64,000 nucleotides of DNA from assembly GCF_000488255.1 (NCBI RefSeq), contig NZ_KI530755.1, positions 496,031 through 560,030 on the forward strand. Reading direction: 5' to 3'. Below, piece by piece: positions 35,390 through 45,177 of the stretch (the first letter of the stretch is position 1; each line of letters begins with the position of its first letter). The DNA comes from Acinetobacter indicus CIP 110367. Its GTDB lineage: Bacteria > Pseudomonadota > Gammaproteobacteria > Pseudomonadales > Moraxellaceae. A model generated the notes under the pieces. The model was not told the DNA's origin. It saw only the letters and a program-made list of their open reading frames with translations, and searched no databases. The position numbers were made by a program, and so were the translations under genes.

Positions 35390-36562
35390 TTATTGTGAAA
35401 CCGGATTCTTTTTCAGGTTACGCATCAGAATGTTCAGGGTTTCCCGATGATGGGTTAGACGCTGTTCTACCAGCTGGAATTCAACTTTCAGCTTGTCATC
35501 CATTTGATGGATTTTTTCTGCCACCGCCGATTTCTTGGCCTGAATTTCCTGCTCTTTTAACTTGGCCCAGTCATTTAGGGTATGGGTAAAGGCTTCATAT
35601 TCTTGTGCCAGACGCTGTTTGACGCTGCTGATGTCGTCATTGACATTGTGGCCATATACCGCCAGGTCCTGCTCGGCATATTTGAACTTCATCGCCAGTT
35701 CCGCTTTTTTAATATTAAAGCTTGGAATACGGCGCAGGTTTTTTGCCAGACCCAGTTTCGAACAGCTCCAGATTAACCATTTGGTCGGGTCATATTGCCA
35801 CCATTTCACGCCATTACGGTAATCGTACTGGAAGATATGGTGATAGTTATGATAACCCTCGCCCCAGGTAGCAATAGCCAGCCAGAAGTTGTCACGTGCC
35901 GTATTTTCGTCAGTATATGGACGTTTGCCCCACATATGACACAGCGAGTTAATAAAGAAGGTCACATGGTGGCTCAGAATCAGACGCATCAAACCGCCTA
36001 ATAGCAGAACACCCCAGATATCGCCAACAGCCCAGCCAATTGGGAGTAAAATGCCGACATGCACCAGAATCACTAACGGTACATAGTATTTATGCTGGAA
36101 CATCACCAGTTTGTCATTCAGCAAATCTGGCGCATTTTTATAATTCGGTTCTGCTGCCGGATAGTCGCGCAGCATCCAGCCTAAATGGGCGTACCAGAAA
36201 CCGTTATTGATGGAATACGGATCTTTATCGACATCATCGACATGACGGTGATGGGTACGGTGACCTGAGGCCCAGAACAGGATACTGTTCTGCACGGCAA
36301 AGGTGCCCATAATCATTAAAATGATTTTCAAAGGTAAAGTGGCTTCATAGGCACGGTGCGCCCATAAACGGTGATAACCTGCTGTAATACCCAAGCTGCT
36401 AACGCCAAGTAAAACAAACATGCTGATCCAAGCCGCAAGGCTAAAATCATGGTGGTAAGCATATAACGGGATGGCAATGATTGCGACAATTGGCAAGAAC
36501 ACCAGAGCAAAAACGGCAACCCAGTTAATTGGGGCTTTGGGTAGGGGAGCATTCATCTCCAA
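35390..36562 (-). CDS. Membrane fatty-acid (acyl-CoA/phospholipid) desaturase
   Basis: A di-iron desaturase with the three histidine boxes: HRLWAHR, HRTHHRHVDD and EGYHNYHH. Hydrophobic pairs of helices surround them (FALVFLPIVAIIAIPLYAY, LAAWISMFVLLGVSSLGI and others). Delta-9 specificity is likely by family but unproven. Compared with a typical 300-residue delta-9 desaturase it has an extra C-terminal part of about 90 residues that is charged and helical (about 300-390), probably a coiled coil. The frame is intact at 390 residues. Confidence 0.9.
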   Translation of the reverse strand: MEMNAPLPKAPINWVAVFALVFLPIVAIIAIPLYAYHHDFSLAAWISMFVLLGVSSLGITAGYHRLWAHRAYEATLPLKIILMIMGTFAVQNSILFWASGHRTHHRHVDDVDKDPYSINNGFWYAHLGWMLRDYPAAEPNYKNAPDLLNDKLVMFQHKYYVPLVILVHVGILLPIGWAVGDIWGVLLLGGLMRLILSHHVTFFINSLCHMWGKRPYTDENTARDNFWLAIATWGEGYHNYHHIFQYDYRNGVKWWQYDPTKWLIWSCSKLGLAKNLRRIPSFNIKKAELAMKFKYAEQDLAVYGHNVNDDISSVKQRLAQEYEAFTHTLNDWAKLKEQEIQAKKSAVAEKIHQMDDKLKVEFQLVEQRLTHHRETLNILMRNLKKNPVSQ

Positions 36563-36784
36563 CAGTACTCCTGAAAGCTGGGGAGGTGTAAAGAAGTGCT
36601 TAATCCATTACTTTTTGTATGGAATAAGATTTGAGCATATTAGCATGCGCGTTTCGGCGTCACTAGCATTATTGTACAGATGTATTGTACTAAACAGTAA
36701 CAGAATAAGATTGAAGCTTCATTGATTTTATCGAAGGCTGCGGCATGATAAAGATAAATCCTTGATCAATGCGAAATCAATCAC

Positions 36785-37276
36785 ATGAGATACCGTAAAA
36801 TTAGTTTAATTTTGCCGTATTTGATCGCGGCGGTTTTCATTACGGCCTGTCAAAGCACACCGCCGTCTTCTACAGCCTCCAAAGTCCAGTCACAGCCACG
36901 TGCGGTAAAAGCACCGGCAGCGGTTAAACGCAGTAGCGATGGTCTGCAGGATATTCGCTGGGAAATTCAAACCATTCAGGGGAAAAAGGCACGTTATTTT
37001 CATGCCAGCCCGTATTTAATGCTCAATTCCCGTTTTCAGAATCTGCAGGGCAATACCGGCTGTAATTCTCTTTTCGGCCGCTATCAGCTGCAGTTCAGTC
37101 AGGGCCGTTTAAGCCTGAACAGCCGTGCCACGCATAATAGTTGTGATCATGCGCTGGCGCAGGAAGCCGACTTGATGGATGCCTTGCAACGGGTCAAACG
37201 CTTCCAGTTACAGGGTAAAACTTTATATTTGCTGGATGAGCGCGGGCTGATGCTGATTCAGGCCAATCAACGCTAA
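36785..37276 (+). CDS. META-domain lipoprotein (HslJ-like)
   Basis: A 163-residue lipoprotein. The signal peptide ends in the lipobox ITAC, so Cys23 is lipidated, and a Ser/Thr/Pro-rich linker follows. The META domain (about 55-160) has LQDIRWEIQTIQGK, the signature GNTGCNSLFGRY and a second Cys in THNSCDH that could form a disulfide with the first. The family is linked to heat shock and novobiocin tolerance in E. coli (HslJ). Stand-alone, divergent from the desaturase. Confidence 0.85.
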   Translation: MRYRKISLILPYLIAAVFITACQSTPPSSTASKVQSQPRAVKAPAAVKRSSDGLQDIRWEIQTIQGKKARYFHASPYLMLNSRFQNLQGNTGCNSLFGRYQLQFSQGRLSLNSRATHNSCDHALAQEADLMDALQRVKRFQLQGKTLYLLDERGLMLIQANQR

Positions 37277-37297
37277 ATAGAAGTTCAATCAATATAA

Positions 37298-37324
37298 AAT
37301 CAGCCTGTAACATGCAGGCTGATT
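37298..37324. terminator. Hairpin between convergent META and GDPD genes
   Basis: AATCAGCCTG pairs perfectly with CAGGCTGATT, but the T-run is weak in both directions. Probable transcript-end hairpin. Confidence 0.6.
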
Positions 37325-37338
37325 GAGCATCTATTGTT

Positions 37339-38052
37339 TTAAATATGTTGCATCATCAGTTTTGGGAAATCGGTAATTAAACCGTTAATGCCTAAATCTT
37401 TCAGCTGTTTGGCACGTTCCACTTCATTGACCGTCCAGACACTGACCCCCAGTTGTGCTTGCTGGGTGGCCTGAATCATGCGCGGGGTCGCCAGTTCATT
37501 CATCCAGCCAATCTGACAGCAGCCAAAGCGCAATGCCTGTTCAATCGCCTGTTCCTGGATATCTTCTTCAATTAGTAAACCACGCTTAAAGGTCGACTGC
37601 TGCGCCTGTAAGGCCTGATGGATTTTCAGGTCAAAACTGGTAATCACAGCAGAATGTTCAAAGCCTTTGAGCTGCTGATGCAAGGCCAGAGTCAGCTGTT
37701 CAGCCTGCGCCTGGGTTTCCACGGCTTTAATTTCAACTTCAATATGTTCAAAGTTCTGGATTAGGGCCAGGGTCTGGTTTAAATACGGGGTGATTTCAAA
37801 ATTCGACCAGTTTTTCCAGCCATAGGCCTGATTATAATGATGTAAATCTTGCGTGCTGCATTCATACAGCGGACGGTCCTGACCGGTGGTTCGGATCAAA
37901 TGATCATCATGCATAATGACCAGTTGCTGGTCTTTAAGCTGACGTACGTCAAATTCGACAGCGCGTACGCCTAAATCCTGAATATACTGAAAACCGCCCA
38001 GGGTATTTTCCGGGGCTTCGCCGCGGGCACCACGATGTCCAATTATACGCAT
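37339..38052 (-). CDS. Glycerophosphodiester phosphodiesterase
   Basis: Hydrolyses glycerophosphodiesters to glycerol-3-phosphate and an alcohol. 237 residues, cytosolic (no signal peptide), UgpQ-like. It starts with the catalytic IGHRGARGEAPENTL and has VEFDVRQLKDQQLVIMHDD, where Glu, Asp and His bind the metal. The C-terminal VSVWTVNE and GLITDFPKL are typical of GDPD. It is probably a lone gene on minus. Intact. Confidence 0.93.
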   Translation of the reverse strand: MRIIGHRGARGEAPENTLGGFQYIQDLGVRAVEFDVRQLKDQQLVIMHDDHLIRTTGQDRPLYECSTQDLHHYNQAYGWKNWSNFEITPYLNQTLALIQNFEHIEVEIKAVETQAQAEQLTLALHQQLKGFEHSAVITSFDLKIHQALQAQQSTFKRGLLIEEDIQEQAIEQALRFGCCQIGWMNELATPRMIQATQQAQLGVSVWTVNEVERAKQLKDLGINGLITDFPKLMMQHI

Positions 38053-38197
38053 AACAGGCTCAGCGTTTGGAGAGGAAGTTTCATTGTGAGCCTTTAAGAT
38101 GACCAGGATGTGACAGCGCTATTGTGCGCTGATCTTAAATTTATACAAGTCAGATCAGCGCATATTTTCATCAATTTTTTCTATGAAAATGACGGCT

Positions 38198-38779
38198 TTA
38201 TTCAATCGTTTCGTTAATGTTTTTTTGCCACAGCACTTCAGCGCCACCTTCACTGCGTTGCAGGGTGCGTGAAGCCACAAATAACCAGTCAGATAAACGG
38301 TTTAAGAGCTGCAAAGACGTGGCCTGAATATTCTGGTCACGGCTATGCACTGACATCACGCTACGCTCAGCACGGCGGCAGACAGCACGGGCCTGATGGG
38401 CATAGCTACACGCCAAGGTGCCGGCAGGCAGAATAAAGTCCTTAAGCATGGGCAGGGTTTCATTCATCCGATCGATGTCGTTTTCCAGAAACTCGATTGA
38501 TACCGGTTGTACCAGAGTAAAGCCCGGAATGCAGACTTCACCGCCTAAATCAAATAGCCAGTGCTGAATCAGGCTTAAAGATTTATCCCAGCTGGCTTTG
38601 TCCTGAATGGTGCTGGCGGCAATCTGTGCGCGCAGTACGCCAATGGTGGCATTCAGTTCATCGACATCGCCGAGTGCGGTAATACGTAAATCATCTTTGG
38701 CAACACGTGAACCATCACCCAGACCGGTGGTGCCTGAGTCGCCAGTACGGGTATAGATTTTACTTAAACGGTGGCCCAT
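38198..38779 (-). CDS. pduO: Cob(I)alamin adenosyltransferase, PduO type
   Basis: Transfers the adenosyl group of ATP to cob(I)alamin to make coenzyme B12. The 193 residues carry the N-terminal ATP motif YTRTGDSGTTGLGDGSRVAKD, DVDELNATIG and the C-terminal RAVCRRAERS with the essential Arg residues. It lies just downstream of the B12-type receptor gene on the same strand, but a terminator (38811-38845) separates the two. Together they suggest import and activation of external cobamide. Confidence 0.94.
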   Translation of the reverse strand: MGHRLSKIYTRTGDSGTTGLGDGSRVAKDDLRITALGDVDELNATIGVLRAQIAASTIQDKASWDKSLSLIQHWLFDLGGEVCIPGFTLVQPVSIEFLENDIDRMNETLPMLKDFILPAGTLACSYAHQARAVCRRAERSVMSVHSRDQNIQATSLQLLNRLSDWLFVASRTLQRSEGGAEVLWQKNINETIE

Positions 38780-38810
38780 AGCTGTTCCTTGAATTTTTAA
38801 TCATGTGAAT

Positions 38811-38845
38811 ATAAAAAGGATCATGCCACAGTCACGACATGATCC
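38811..38845 (-). terminator. Terminator of the B12 receptor gene
   Basis: GGATCATG pairs with CATGATCC over eight bases; on minus it is followed by TTTTTAT. Confidence 0.8.
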
Positions 38846-38872
38846 TCAAAATTTATATGTCCTTTGGGGCGT

Positions 38873-40753
38873 TTAGTATTTAACCGTTACGCCGACAGAG
38901 GCGAGGCGGCCCTCGTTGACATACCAGCCATCACCAAAGTTATCTGCAATTTTGTAATTAACGTCTCCGATATTCTGGATATTACTAAATAGCTTCATAT
39001 TGGGGTTCAGATTCCAATACATATTGAGATCAACTGTCGCATAGCCAGGAGCCTTAACCTTGTTTGCTGTGTCAGTATAAATATCTGATCGAGCAATTAA
39101 AGAGGCACTAATGCCATAAGCGGCATTCTCTAAACCGGTTGATAAGATAAAGGTTTGCTTTGGTCGGTATGCGAGGTTGTTATTGGTTTTTTTATTTTTT
39201 GAATCCGCATACGCATATTCTGTGCTCAAGAATAAATCCTGATTCCTCCACTTCAAGCCAATTTCACCGCCATTAACCTCAGATTTTTCTACATTCGCAA
39301 AACTTGATTTATTTTGACCAAGATAGTCACTCACAATGAGATTTTTTATATGGGTCTGGTAGGCAGATAAATAAGCAGTTAGTTGATCAGTGATGATTTG
39401 GTCGACACCAATTTCATAAGATATGCTCTTTTCCGGTTTTAAGTCAGGATTGCCATACGTTGGATAGAAGCCTTCAGAAAAATAGTAGAGTTCTGTCAAA
39501 GATGGAGCTTTAAAGGCCGAGCCAACATTCGCATAGATACTTGTCGCTGGTAGAATCTGATAGCGAATCGCACCTTGACCTACTGTATGAGTGCCGAAAA
39601 GTTCATTGTCTTCTGCACGGATCCCGACTTGGGTATTTAGCTTTTCAGATGAATACTGGTGTTGTAAATAATAACCAAGAGAGTCAATGTCCTGTTTCTT
39701 ATCTTTTATAGAATTACTTTGAAAATCAGACTTCAGATAAGTACTACCTAACAAAATACTCTGCTGTGGTGTAAATGCCCAGCGAAGATTGACATCTCCC
39801 TCTTTATTTTCTGTATCAAATGGACCTGGTTCACTATCCTGAACATATTGATGATCAATAAAGTTTGAGAAACGTGCGGCAAGCGTCAAATTGTCAGCAA
39901 TATCGTAGGCAATATTTGAGTTAATTAAACGGTTTTCGAAGAAACGTAACGCATCATTTTGGCCTGTCATCCAGTTATAGAACTGGTTAACACCTTCATT
40001 TTGGCTAATAGAGATACTTGCTTTTAAACCATCATTCTCATAGCCAACTTTTGCACCATATCCTTTTTGATCAAAACTGGCTTTTTGATTTTTATTCTGG
40101 TTGTCGAGGATTCTTGTGCCATCCGTTTCTAATCGTTGTCCACTAACCTGAGCATAAAATCCGTTATCAGTAACTAAATTGGCCTTGGTAATTGCCTTAT
40201 ATGTTTGATTCTCGCCATAGATCCCCGTAATTTCGGCGCCGGATTTTTCAGGTTTCTTGGAAAGCAGCTGGACGACGCCACCAATTGCATCGGTGCCATA
40301 TTGTACAGAGGCAGGACCTTTTAAAATTTCAACTTGCTGAACATCTGTGGTATCTAAAAAAGTCGGGTATAACGGGCCATAATGATTTTGGCTATTTAAG
40401 CGAGCACCATCTTTAAGCACTAAAGTATGGGCTGCATTGGTACCGCGGAGTCTAATTTCTGAAATTTGTCCAAAGCCACCACTTTGCTTGATGTAAACAG
40501 AAGGATCGCGTTGAATGAGTTCAGAGACATTAAGAATAGGGTTTGATTCAATCGTCTTCTGATCAATGACCGAAATTCGCGCAGGCACATTGCCAATCTT
40601 CTCTTCAGAACGGGTGGCTGTAACCACCAAGGTATCCAGGGCCGCATTGACGGCAGGTTGCTCTTGAGACTCCGCAGCAAAGACAGAAGTTGAAAACCCC
40701 ATCGCAAGAGCGATTGCACCTACCAAGGCAGTAGGTTGAAATTGAATAGACAT
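38873..40753 (-). CDS. btuB: TonB-dependent outer-membrane receptor for cobalamin (BtuB-like)
   Basis: About 626 residues. The signal peptide MSIQFQPTALVGAIALAMG...VFAAES is clear if the ATG at 40753 is used. A TonB box-like segment (DTLVVTATR) follows, then the plug with RDPSVYIKQSGGFGQISEIRLRG and VEILKGPASVQYGTDAIGG, then a 22-strand barrel that ends in an aromatic residue (VGVTVKY). Cobalamin specificity rests mainly on the B12 riboswitch directly upstream and the adenosyltransferase gene downstream, not on the barrel itself. Confidence 0.9.
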   Translation of the reverse strand: MSIQFQPTALVGAIALAMGFSTSVFAAESQEQPAVNAALDTLVVTATRSEEKIGNVPARISVIDQKTIESNPILNVSELIQRDPSVYIKQSGGFGQISEIRLRGTNAAHTLVLKDGARLNSQNHYGPLYPTFLDTTDVQQVEILKGPASVQYGTDAIGGVVQLLSKKPEKSGAEITGIYGENQTYKAITKANLVTDNGFYAQVSGQRLETDGTRILDNQNKNQKASFDQKGYGAKVGYENDGLKASISISQNEGVNQFYNWMTGQNDALRFFENRLINSNIAYDIADNLTLAARFSNFIDHQYVQDSEPGPFDTENKEGDVNLRWAFTPQQSILLGSTYLKSDFQSNSIKDKKQDIDSLGYYLQHQYSSEKLNTQVGIRAEDNELFGTHTVGQGAIRYQILPATSIYANVGSAFKAPSLTELYYFSEGFYPTYGNPDLKPEKSISYEIGVDQIITDQLTAYLSAYQTHIKNLIVSDYLGQNKSSFANVEKSEVNGGEIGLKWRNQDLFLSTEYAYADSKNKKTNNNLAYRPKQTFILSTGLENAAYGISASLIARSDIYTDTANKVKAPGYATVDLNMYWNLNPNMKLFSNIQNIGDVNYKIADNFGDGWYVNEGRLASVGVTVKY

Positions 40754-40799
40754 GATATGTGCTCCATACATTCACCCCACGTGAATGATTGAGTTAAAG

Positions 40800-41010
40800 G
40801 GCACAACAAGCAGGTATCCGGACTTCAATGTGGCGCCAAGCATCTTGATGATGACCTGGACCTATATATCCACCTTCCCATATCTGAATACAGTGGTGTA
40901 AATCGCATGATTTAAACTGATATATGTTTCATTGTTACCGTTGCGGGGGCAGTGTTGGATTTTCACCAATTTCCCTAAAGCCAAGGCTTAAACTTGCTGT
41001 GAAACGGGCG
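40800..41010 (-). ncRNA. Cobalamin riboswitch
   Basis: On minus the leader of the receptor gene shows, in order, TAGGGAAATTGGTGAAAATC (about 40957-40976), then the CCGCAACGGTAA element (40935-40946), and near the 3' end the B12 box GTCCGGATACCTGC (40810-40823). This is the conserved core and order of the AdoCbl riboswitch. B12 binding would shut off the receptor gene. Confidence 0.92.
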
Positions 41011-41157
41011 CAGTATAAGTGCCGTATGCATTTTAAACAACTTGTGCAAGAATTATCAGGCTGAACTTTACTCAAGTGAAAAAATTTGCATTACAATGAG
41101 CCGGCCCCATATTTATAGATAGGCTATAAAGCGGGCATTACGAGAGCCAAACAAGTT

Positions 41158-41802
41158 ATGCGAACCCGTGCCAAAATTTGCGGCATCACCCGGGTTGAAG
41201 ATGTACATGCCGTCGTCAACAGTGGTGCAGATGCAATTGGTTTTGTATTTTATCCTCCAAGTCCGCGCAGTGTGAGCGCAGAACAGGCCAGCGTTCTGCT
41301 ACAGGCCATTGCGCCTTATGTACAGGTGGTGGGTTTATTTGTAAATAGCTCAGCCGGTGAGATTCAGGCCATTCTCAATACAGTCGCGCTGGACATCCTG
41401 CAATTTCATGGTGATGAAAGCCCGGAACAGTGCCAGTCAATTGCACAGCAGGTTGGACGTCGCTGGTACAAGGCGATTCAGGTTAAACCGGGCCTAGATG
41501 TGGTGGCTGAAATTCAAAAATATCAGCAGGCTGGTGCTAGCGCCGTACTTTTAGATGCCTGGCATCCTGAATTAAAGGGCGGAACCGGGCAAAGCTTTGA
41601 CTGGAGCAGCTTTCCCCAACTGGATATTCCACTGATTTTGGCCGGGGGATTAAACCCTGACAATATTGAAGACGCCATTCACACCACAGCCGCGTTTGCT
41701 GTAGATGTGAGCGGAGGCGTAGAATCCGCAAAAGGTATTAAAGACCAACAACTCATAGAACGCTTTATGCAAGGAGTCCATCGTGGATCAGCAAACTGTT
41801 AA
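41158..41802 (+). CDS. trpF: Phosphoribosylanthranilate isomerase
   Basis: Converts N-(5-phosphoribosyl)anthranilate to its 1-deoxyribulose isomer in tryptophan synthesis. 214 residues, TIM barrel. The general base Cys is in KICGITR at the start, and Asp in VDVSGGVE near the end is the acid. [19 protein letters not shown] and [10 protein letters not shown] are family phosphate-binding segments. It overlaps trpB by 20 bp. No attenuator leader is visible; a TACAAT -10 lies near 41092. Confidence 0.96.
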   Translation: MRTRAKICGITRVEDVHAVVNSGADAIGFVFYPPSPRSVSAEQASVLLQAIAPYVQVVGLFVNSSAGEIQAILNTVALDILQFHGDESPEQCQSIAQQVGRRWYKAIQVKPGLDVVAEIQKYQQAGASAVLLDAWHPELKGGTGQSFDWSSFPQLDIPLILAGGLNPDNIEDAIHTTAAFAVDVSGGVESAKGIKDQQLIERFMQGVHRGSANC

Positions 41803-43027
41803 TACAGAAAAACAGGCAATTGACTATACCCAGTTCCCTGATGCAAAAGGGCACTTCGGTATCCATGGCGGACGTTTTGTGTCAGAAACCCTGATGGCGG
41901 CTTTAGAAGACTTGGAAAAGCTCTATTTTCGCATGAAGAATGATGAACAGTTTCTGGCAGAATTCGACCGTGATCTCGCTTATTACGTCGGTCGTCCAAG
42001 TCCACTGTATTATGCTGAGCGATGGTCAAAAGACTTGGGTGGTGCGCAGATTTACTTAAAACGTGAAGACCTGAACCATACCGGCTCGCATAAAGTAAAC
42101 AACACCATTGGTCAGGCGTTATTGGCCAAACTTTCAGGTAAAAAACGTATTATTGCCGAAACTGGTGCCGGTCAGCACGGGGTAGCGACAGCAACCATCG
42201 CTGCGCGTTTAGGTCTTGAATGTGTAGTGTTCATGGGTGCGGAAGATGTGAAGCGCCAGGCCATGAACGTGTATCGTATGCGTTTGCTGGGTGCCAAAGT
42301 CGTCGCGGTAGAAAGTGGCTCTAAAACTTTAAAAGATGCCATGAATGAAGCGATGCGTGACTGGGTCACCAATGTCGATTCAACCTATTATGTGATCGGA
42401 ACTGTCGCTGGTCCACATCCCTATCCGCAACTGGTGCGTGATTTCCAGTCCATTATTGGCCGTGAAGCACGCCGTCAGATTCAGGAACAAGCCGGCCGTC
42501 TGCCGGATGCACTTGTGGCCTGTGTGGGAGGTGGTTCTAATGCTATGGGCCTGTTCTATCCATTCCTGAATGATCAGGAGGTGAAAATGTACGGTGTTGA
42601 AGCGGCGGGCTTAGGCATTGAAACGGGGAAGCACTCTGCGCCATTGAATGCCGGTCATGTCGGTGTCCTTCACGGCAACCGTACTTACCTGATGTCAGAT
42701 GAACAAGGTCAGATTATTGAAACCCATTCGATTTCTGCTGGTCTGGATTATCCGGGTGTGGGTCCTGAGCACAGCTTCCTGAAAGATATGCATCGTGTGG
42801 ATTATGTGCCAATTAATGACCAGGAAGCTTTACAAGGTTTCCGTGACCTGACCAAGATTGAAGGCATCATTCCGGCATTAGAAAGTTCACATGCGATGGC
42901 GTATGTAACCAAGCTGGCGCCAACCATGTCGAAAGATCAAATTATTATTGCAACGGTTTCAGGCCGTGGTGATAAAGACTTGATGACGGTAGCGCGTATT
43001 GATGGCGTGGAAATGGTGGATATGTAA
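41783..43027 (+). CDS. trpB: Tryptophan synthase beta chain
   Basis: Joins indole and serine to tryptophan with PLP. 414 residues. PLP lysine is in the [20 protein letters not shown] region; the phosphate loop is [14 protein letters not shown]. The start is a GTG at 41783 with an AAGGAG ribosome site a few bases before, inside the end of trpF, which points to translational coupling. trpA is not adjacent; it lies 6 kb downstream in a different operon. Confidence 0.97.
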   Translation: MDQQTVNTEKQAIDYTQFPDAKGHFGIHGGRFVSETLMAALEDLEKLYFRMKNDEQFLAEFDRDLAYYVGRPSPLYYAERWSKDLGGAQIYLKREDLNHTGSHKVNNTIGQALLAKLSGKKRIIAETGAGQHGVATATIAARLGLECVVFMGAEDVKRQAMNVYRMRLLGAKVVAVESGSKTLKDAMNEAMRDWVTNVDSTYYVIGTVAGPHPYPQLVRDFQSIIGREARRQIQEQAGRLPDALVACVGGGSNAMGLFYPFLNDQEVKMYGVEAAGLGIETGKHSAPLNAGHVGVLHGNRTYLMSDEQGQIIETHSISAGLDYPGVGPEHSFLKDMHRVDYVPINDQEALQGFRDLTKIEGIIPALESSHAMAYVTKLAPTMSKDQIIIATVSGRGDKDLMTVARIDGVEMVDM

Positions 43028-43028
43028 A

Positions 43029-43131
43029 AAATCTCCCTAACCCTCTTTAAGAAAGAGGGAATAGCCCTCCTTAGTAAAAGAGGGTTGGGAGGATTTAAAT
43101 CGCATTCAAGCAATTGGGTGCGATTTTTTTA
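43029..43131 (+). terminator. trpFB transcript end: long hairpin plus terminator
   Basis: A long imperfect stem at 43029-43096 (CTCCCTAACCCTCTTT with AAAAGAGGGTTGGGAGG) is followed by a classic terminator at 43097-43130 (AAATCGCA with TGCGATTT and a T-run). The first stem is related to the repeats at 22310-22520. Confidence 0.8.
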
Positions 43132-43242
43132 TTGTTGTAATGAAAGTTCCCCACTTTTTTAAAGGAGGGACGAGGGGAGGATTATTATTCAGATCCGATT
43201 TTTGACACAAATTCAGGCAATTATAATTCATCCAGATTTTCC

Positions 43243-43335
43243 CTTACTTTGGAAAAGCCCAAAGTAAGCAAAGACTTTTGTTGAGCAGATATGACGTCCC
43301 TGTCATGCTGCTCAACAGGCGACATCCCTGTCGCC
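43243..43335. repeat. Three-hairpin dispersed-repeat-like element
   Basis: Three stems in a row: CTTACTTTGG/CCAAAGTAAG (43243-43252 with 43259-43268); TGTTGAGCAG/CTGCTCAACA (43279-43288 with 43308-43317) enclosing ATGAC/GTCAT; and GGCGAC/GTCGCC (43318-43323 with 43330-43335). A short TCCCTGTC motif recurs in the loops of the second and third. No coding potential seen. The stretch 43131-43242 before it holds only another GGGG/CCCC-rich hairpin remnant (about 43145-43185). Confidence 0.65.
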
Positions 43336-43396
43336 AACGCGTATCATATTGCTGATTTATCTTCTATCTGGCCAAAACCATCTTCTGGAGTCTCCC

Positions 43397-43915
43397 ATGC
43401 CAAGTCTGTTTATCGTTATGTTGGGCGGTCGTCATGCCCGCGCCAATACCGAAGTGCACGATGTGGTTCTTACCGTGGCTGATACGCTGGAAGAGACTTT
43501 CCCTCAGCTAAGACAGGCCTGGTTTGGCGATCAACCCGGCTTACATATTGATGCCTGGGCGCAAATCAATGGGGTGGAATTTGAAGGCAAAAAATATCAG
43601 CTGCAATTTAGCAATGCGGCCCCGAATCAGGCGCATGAAAAACTCTGGCTAATCAATTTAGGCGGCTACGATGCGCGTGAATTTGGCGAATTGCATCGCT
43701 ATGTTCTGGTGGTTGCACAAAATACCATGGTGGCCAAACAGCGTGGCAAGGCATATTTTGCTGCACACTGGCAAAAGCAGCATACTGACCGGGTGCTGGA
43801 TGTCGATGACTGCATCGCCATTGATCAGGTGCATGGCCGTTATGTACAACTGGTGGTCGGGGAGTTCGCCGGAAACCGCTGGGAAAATACCTATTTGCCT
43901 ATTTCAGAATTCTGA
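43397..43915 (+). CDS. DUF1543 domain protein
   Basis: A soluble protein of about 172 residues of the DUF1543 family. It begins MPSLFIVMLGGRHARANTEVHD, continues with the family motif HIDAWAQINGVEF and a second similar unit ending in DQVHGRYVQLVVG. The start at 43397 is preceded by CTGGAG six bases upstream; an earlier ATG at 43349 has no such site and would put part of the repeat element in frame. Function unknown. Confidence 0.8.
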   Translation: MPSLFIVMLGGRHARANTEVHDVVLTVADTLEETFPQLRQAWFGDQPGLHIDAWAQINGVEFEGKKYQLQFSNAAPNQAHEKLWLINLGGYDAREFGELHRYVLVVAQNTMVAKQRGKAYFAAHWQKQHTDRVLDVDDCIAIDQVHGRYVQLVVGEFAGNRWENTYLPISEF

Positions 43916-44073
43916 TTGCAGCAGACTTAAGCAATTGGCTTGACTCCAATATTGTGAAAGAAAGCAATCTATGTTTTTGTTATTGTTTAGATAAAATAAT
44001 CTTATTTTTATTTTTCTGGCCAGATTTTATAGGCATAATAAGGCGGTAGCTACAGTGTCTCAAACAACATGGA

Positions 44074-45075
44074 ATGTCGTACATGGATTTAATACAACAG
44101 AATGGACAGCCACGTTACGGACGTTTTAAGCAATTACCGACCAGTATCCAATACCATCATTATCAATATAAAAGCCCTTATGGTGATGTGCTGTCTGGGT
44201 GGCGTAAACGATTAAAATATAAGAAGTTTAAATTTTGTTGTATTCAGCATGAGCACTATACCATTGGCCTGGCCATTGTCGATATTGCCTGGGCCGGGCA
44301 TGGTTTTGTTTATATCTACAATCATTTGACCGGTGAAGTGCTGGAATGGGATGCGATCAGTTTTCTGGCCCGGCATACGGTGCTGGACGAGCAGCCGCTG
44401 TTTAACCATAGCCATTTTCACAAAGCCGGCTATCAGCTGGATATTCAGCATGCCAATGGGGTGCGTTATATCCGGGTGACTAAATATGGCGAACTGCGCC
44501 TGAGCGCGCGGATTTTCTGTGCCGGCACCGATCCATTAAGCATGTGTAGCCCGAATGGCATTAACGGCTGGACCTATACCCAAAAGCTGACCACACTCGG
44601 CTGTGAAGGTTTTTTTATTAACAAGCAGGGACAAACCATCCAGTTTCATGACAAAACTTTTGTTTCTCTGGATGATACCTGTGGTTTTTTACGCCCGGAA
44701 ACGGCCTGGTTCTGGCTGTCCTGTAATTTTTGGGATGCCCAGAACAAACGGGTCGGCATTAATCTGGCTTCTGGTGTCAATGAAAGCTTTGGCAATGAAA
44801 ACTGTCTGTGGGTCAATGGCCGCCTGTATCCGCTGGCAGATGTGTTATTTGAGCAGCAGTCAGATAACCAGTGGAATATTGTCTCGCTGGATCAAAGCCT
44901 GAATTTAACCGTGACCACCGGCTGGCGCCGTTATGAAAATCTGAACCTGCGCCTGGTGGGTAGCCAGTTTAGTCAGTGGCAGGCCAAAGTCAGCGGCACC
45001 ATTGTGCAGGATGATCAGGAAATTGTGTTCCTGAATGAATATGCCTTGCTGGAACAGCATTATGCCAAATGGTAG
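44074..45075 (+). CDS. DUF2804 family protein
   Basis: A 333-residue DUF2804 protein, all-beta in appearance and rich in Trp and Tyr. It resembles lipocalin-like/hydroxyneurosporene-synthase-like folds (NFWDAQNKRVGINLASGVNESFGNEN and AWFWLSCNFWD are typical). No signal peptide is seen. The true start may be Met4 at 44083. Followed by a strong terminator. Function unknown. Confidence 0.82.
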   Translation: MSYMDLIQQNGQPRYGRFKQLPTSIQYHHYQYKSPYGDVLSGWRKRLKYKKFKFCCIQHEHYTIGLAIVDIAWAGHGFVYIYNHLTGEVLEWDAISFLARHTVLDEQPLFNHSHFHKAGYQLDIQHANGVRYIRVTKYGELRLSARIFCAGTDPLSMCSPNGINGWTYTQKLTTLGCEGFFINKQGQTIQFHDKTFVSLDDTCGFLRPETAWFWLSCNFWDAQNKRVGINLASGVNESFGNENCLWVNGRLYPLADVLFEQQSDNQWNIVSLDQSLNLTVTTGWRRYENLNLRLVGSQFSQWQAKVSGTIVQDDQEIVFLNEYALLEQHYAKW

Positions 45076-45127
45076 ATCTTTGTCGCTGATCCTGATTATC
45101 AAACAAGCTACGGCTCATCCACTCAAT

Positions 45128-45158
45128 AAAAAAGCTGAACCTGACATTCAGCTTTTTT
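45128..45158. terminator. Bidirectional terminator between DUF2804 and metal-hydrolase genes
   Basis: AAAAAAGCTGAA pairs with TTCAGCTTTTTT around CCTGACA. Works for both convergent genes. Confidence 0.92.
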
Positions 45159-45177
45159 AATCCATCATAATTTTCCT

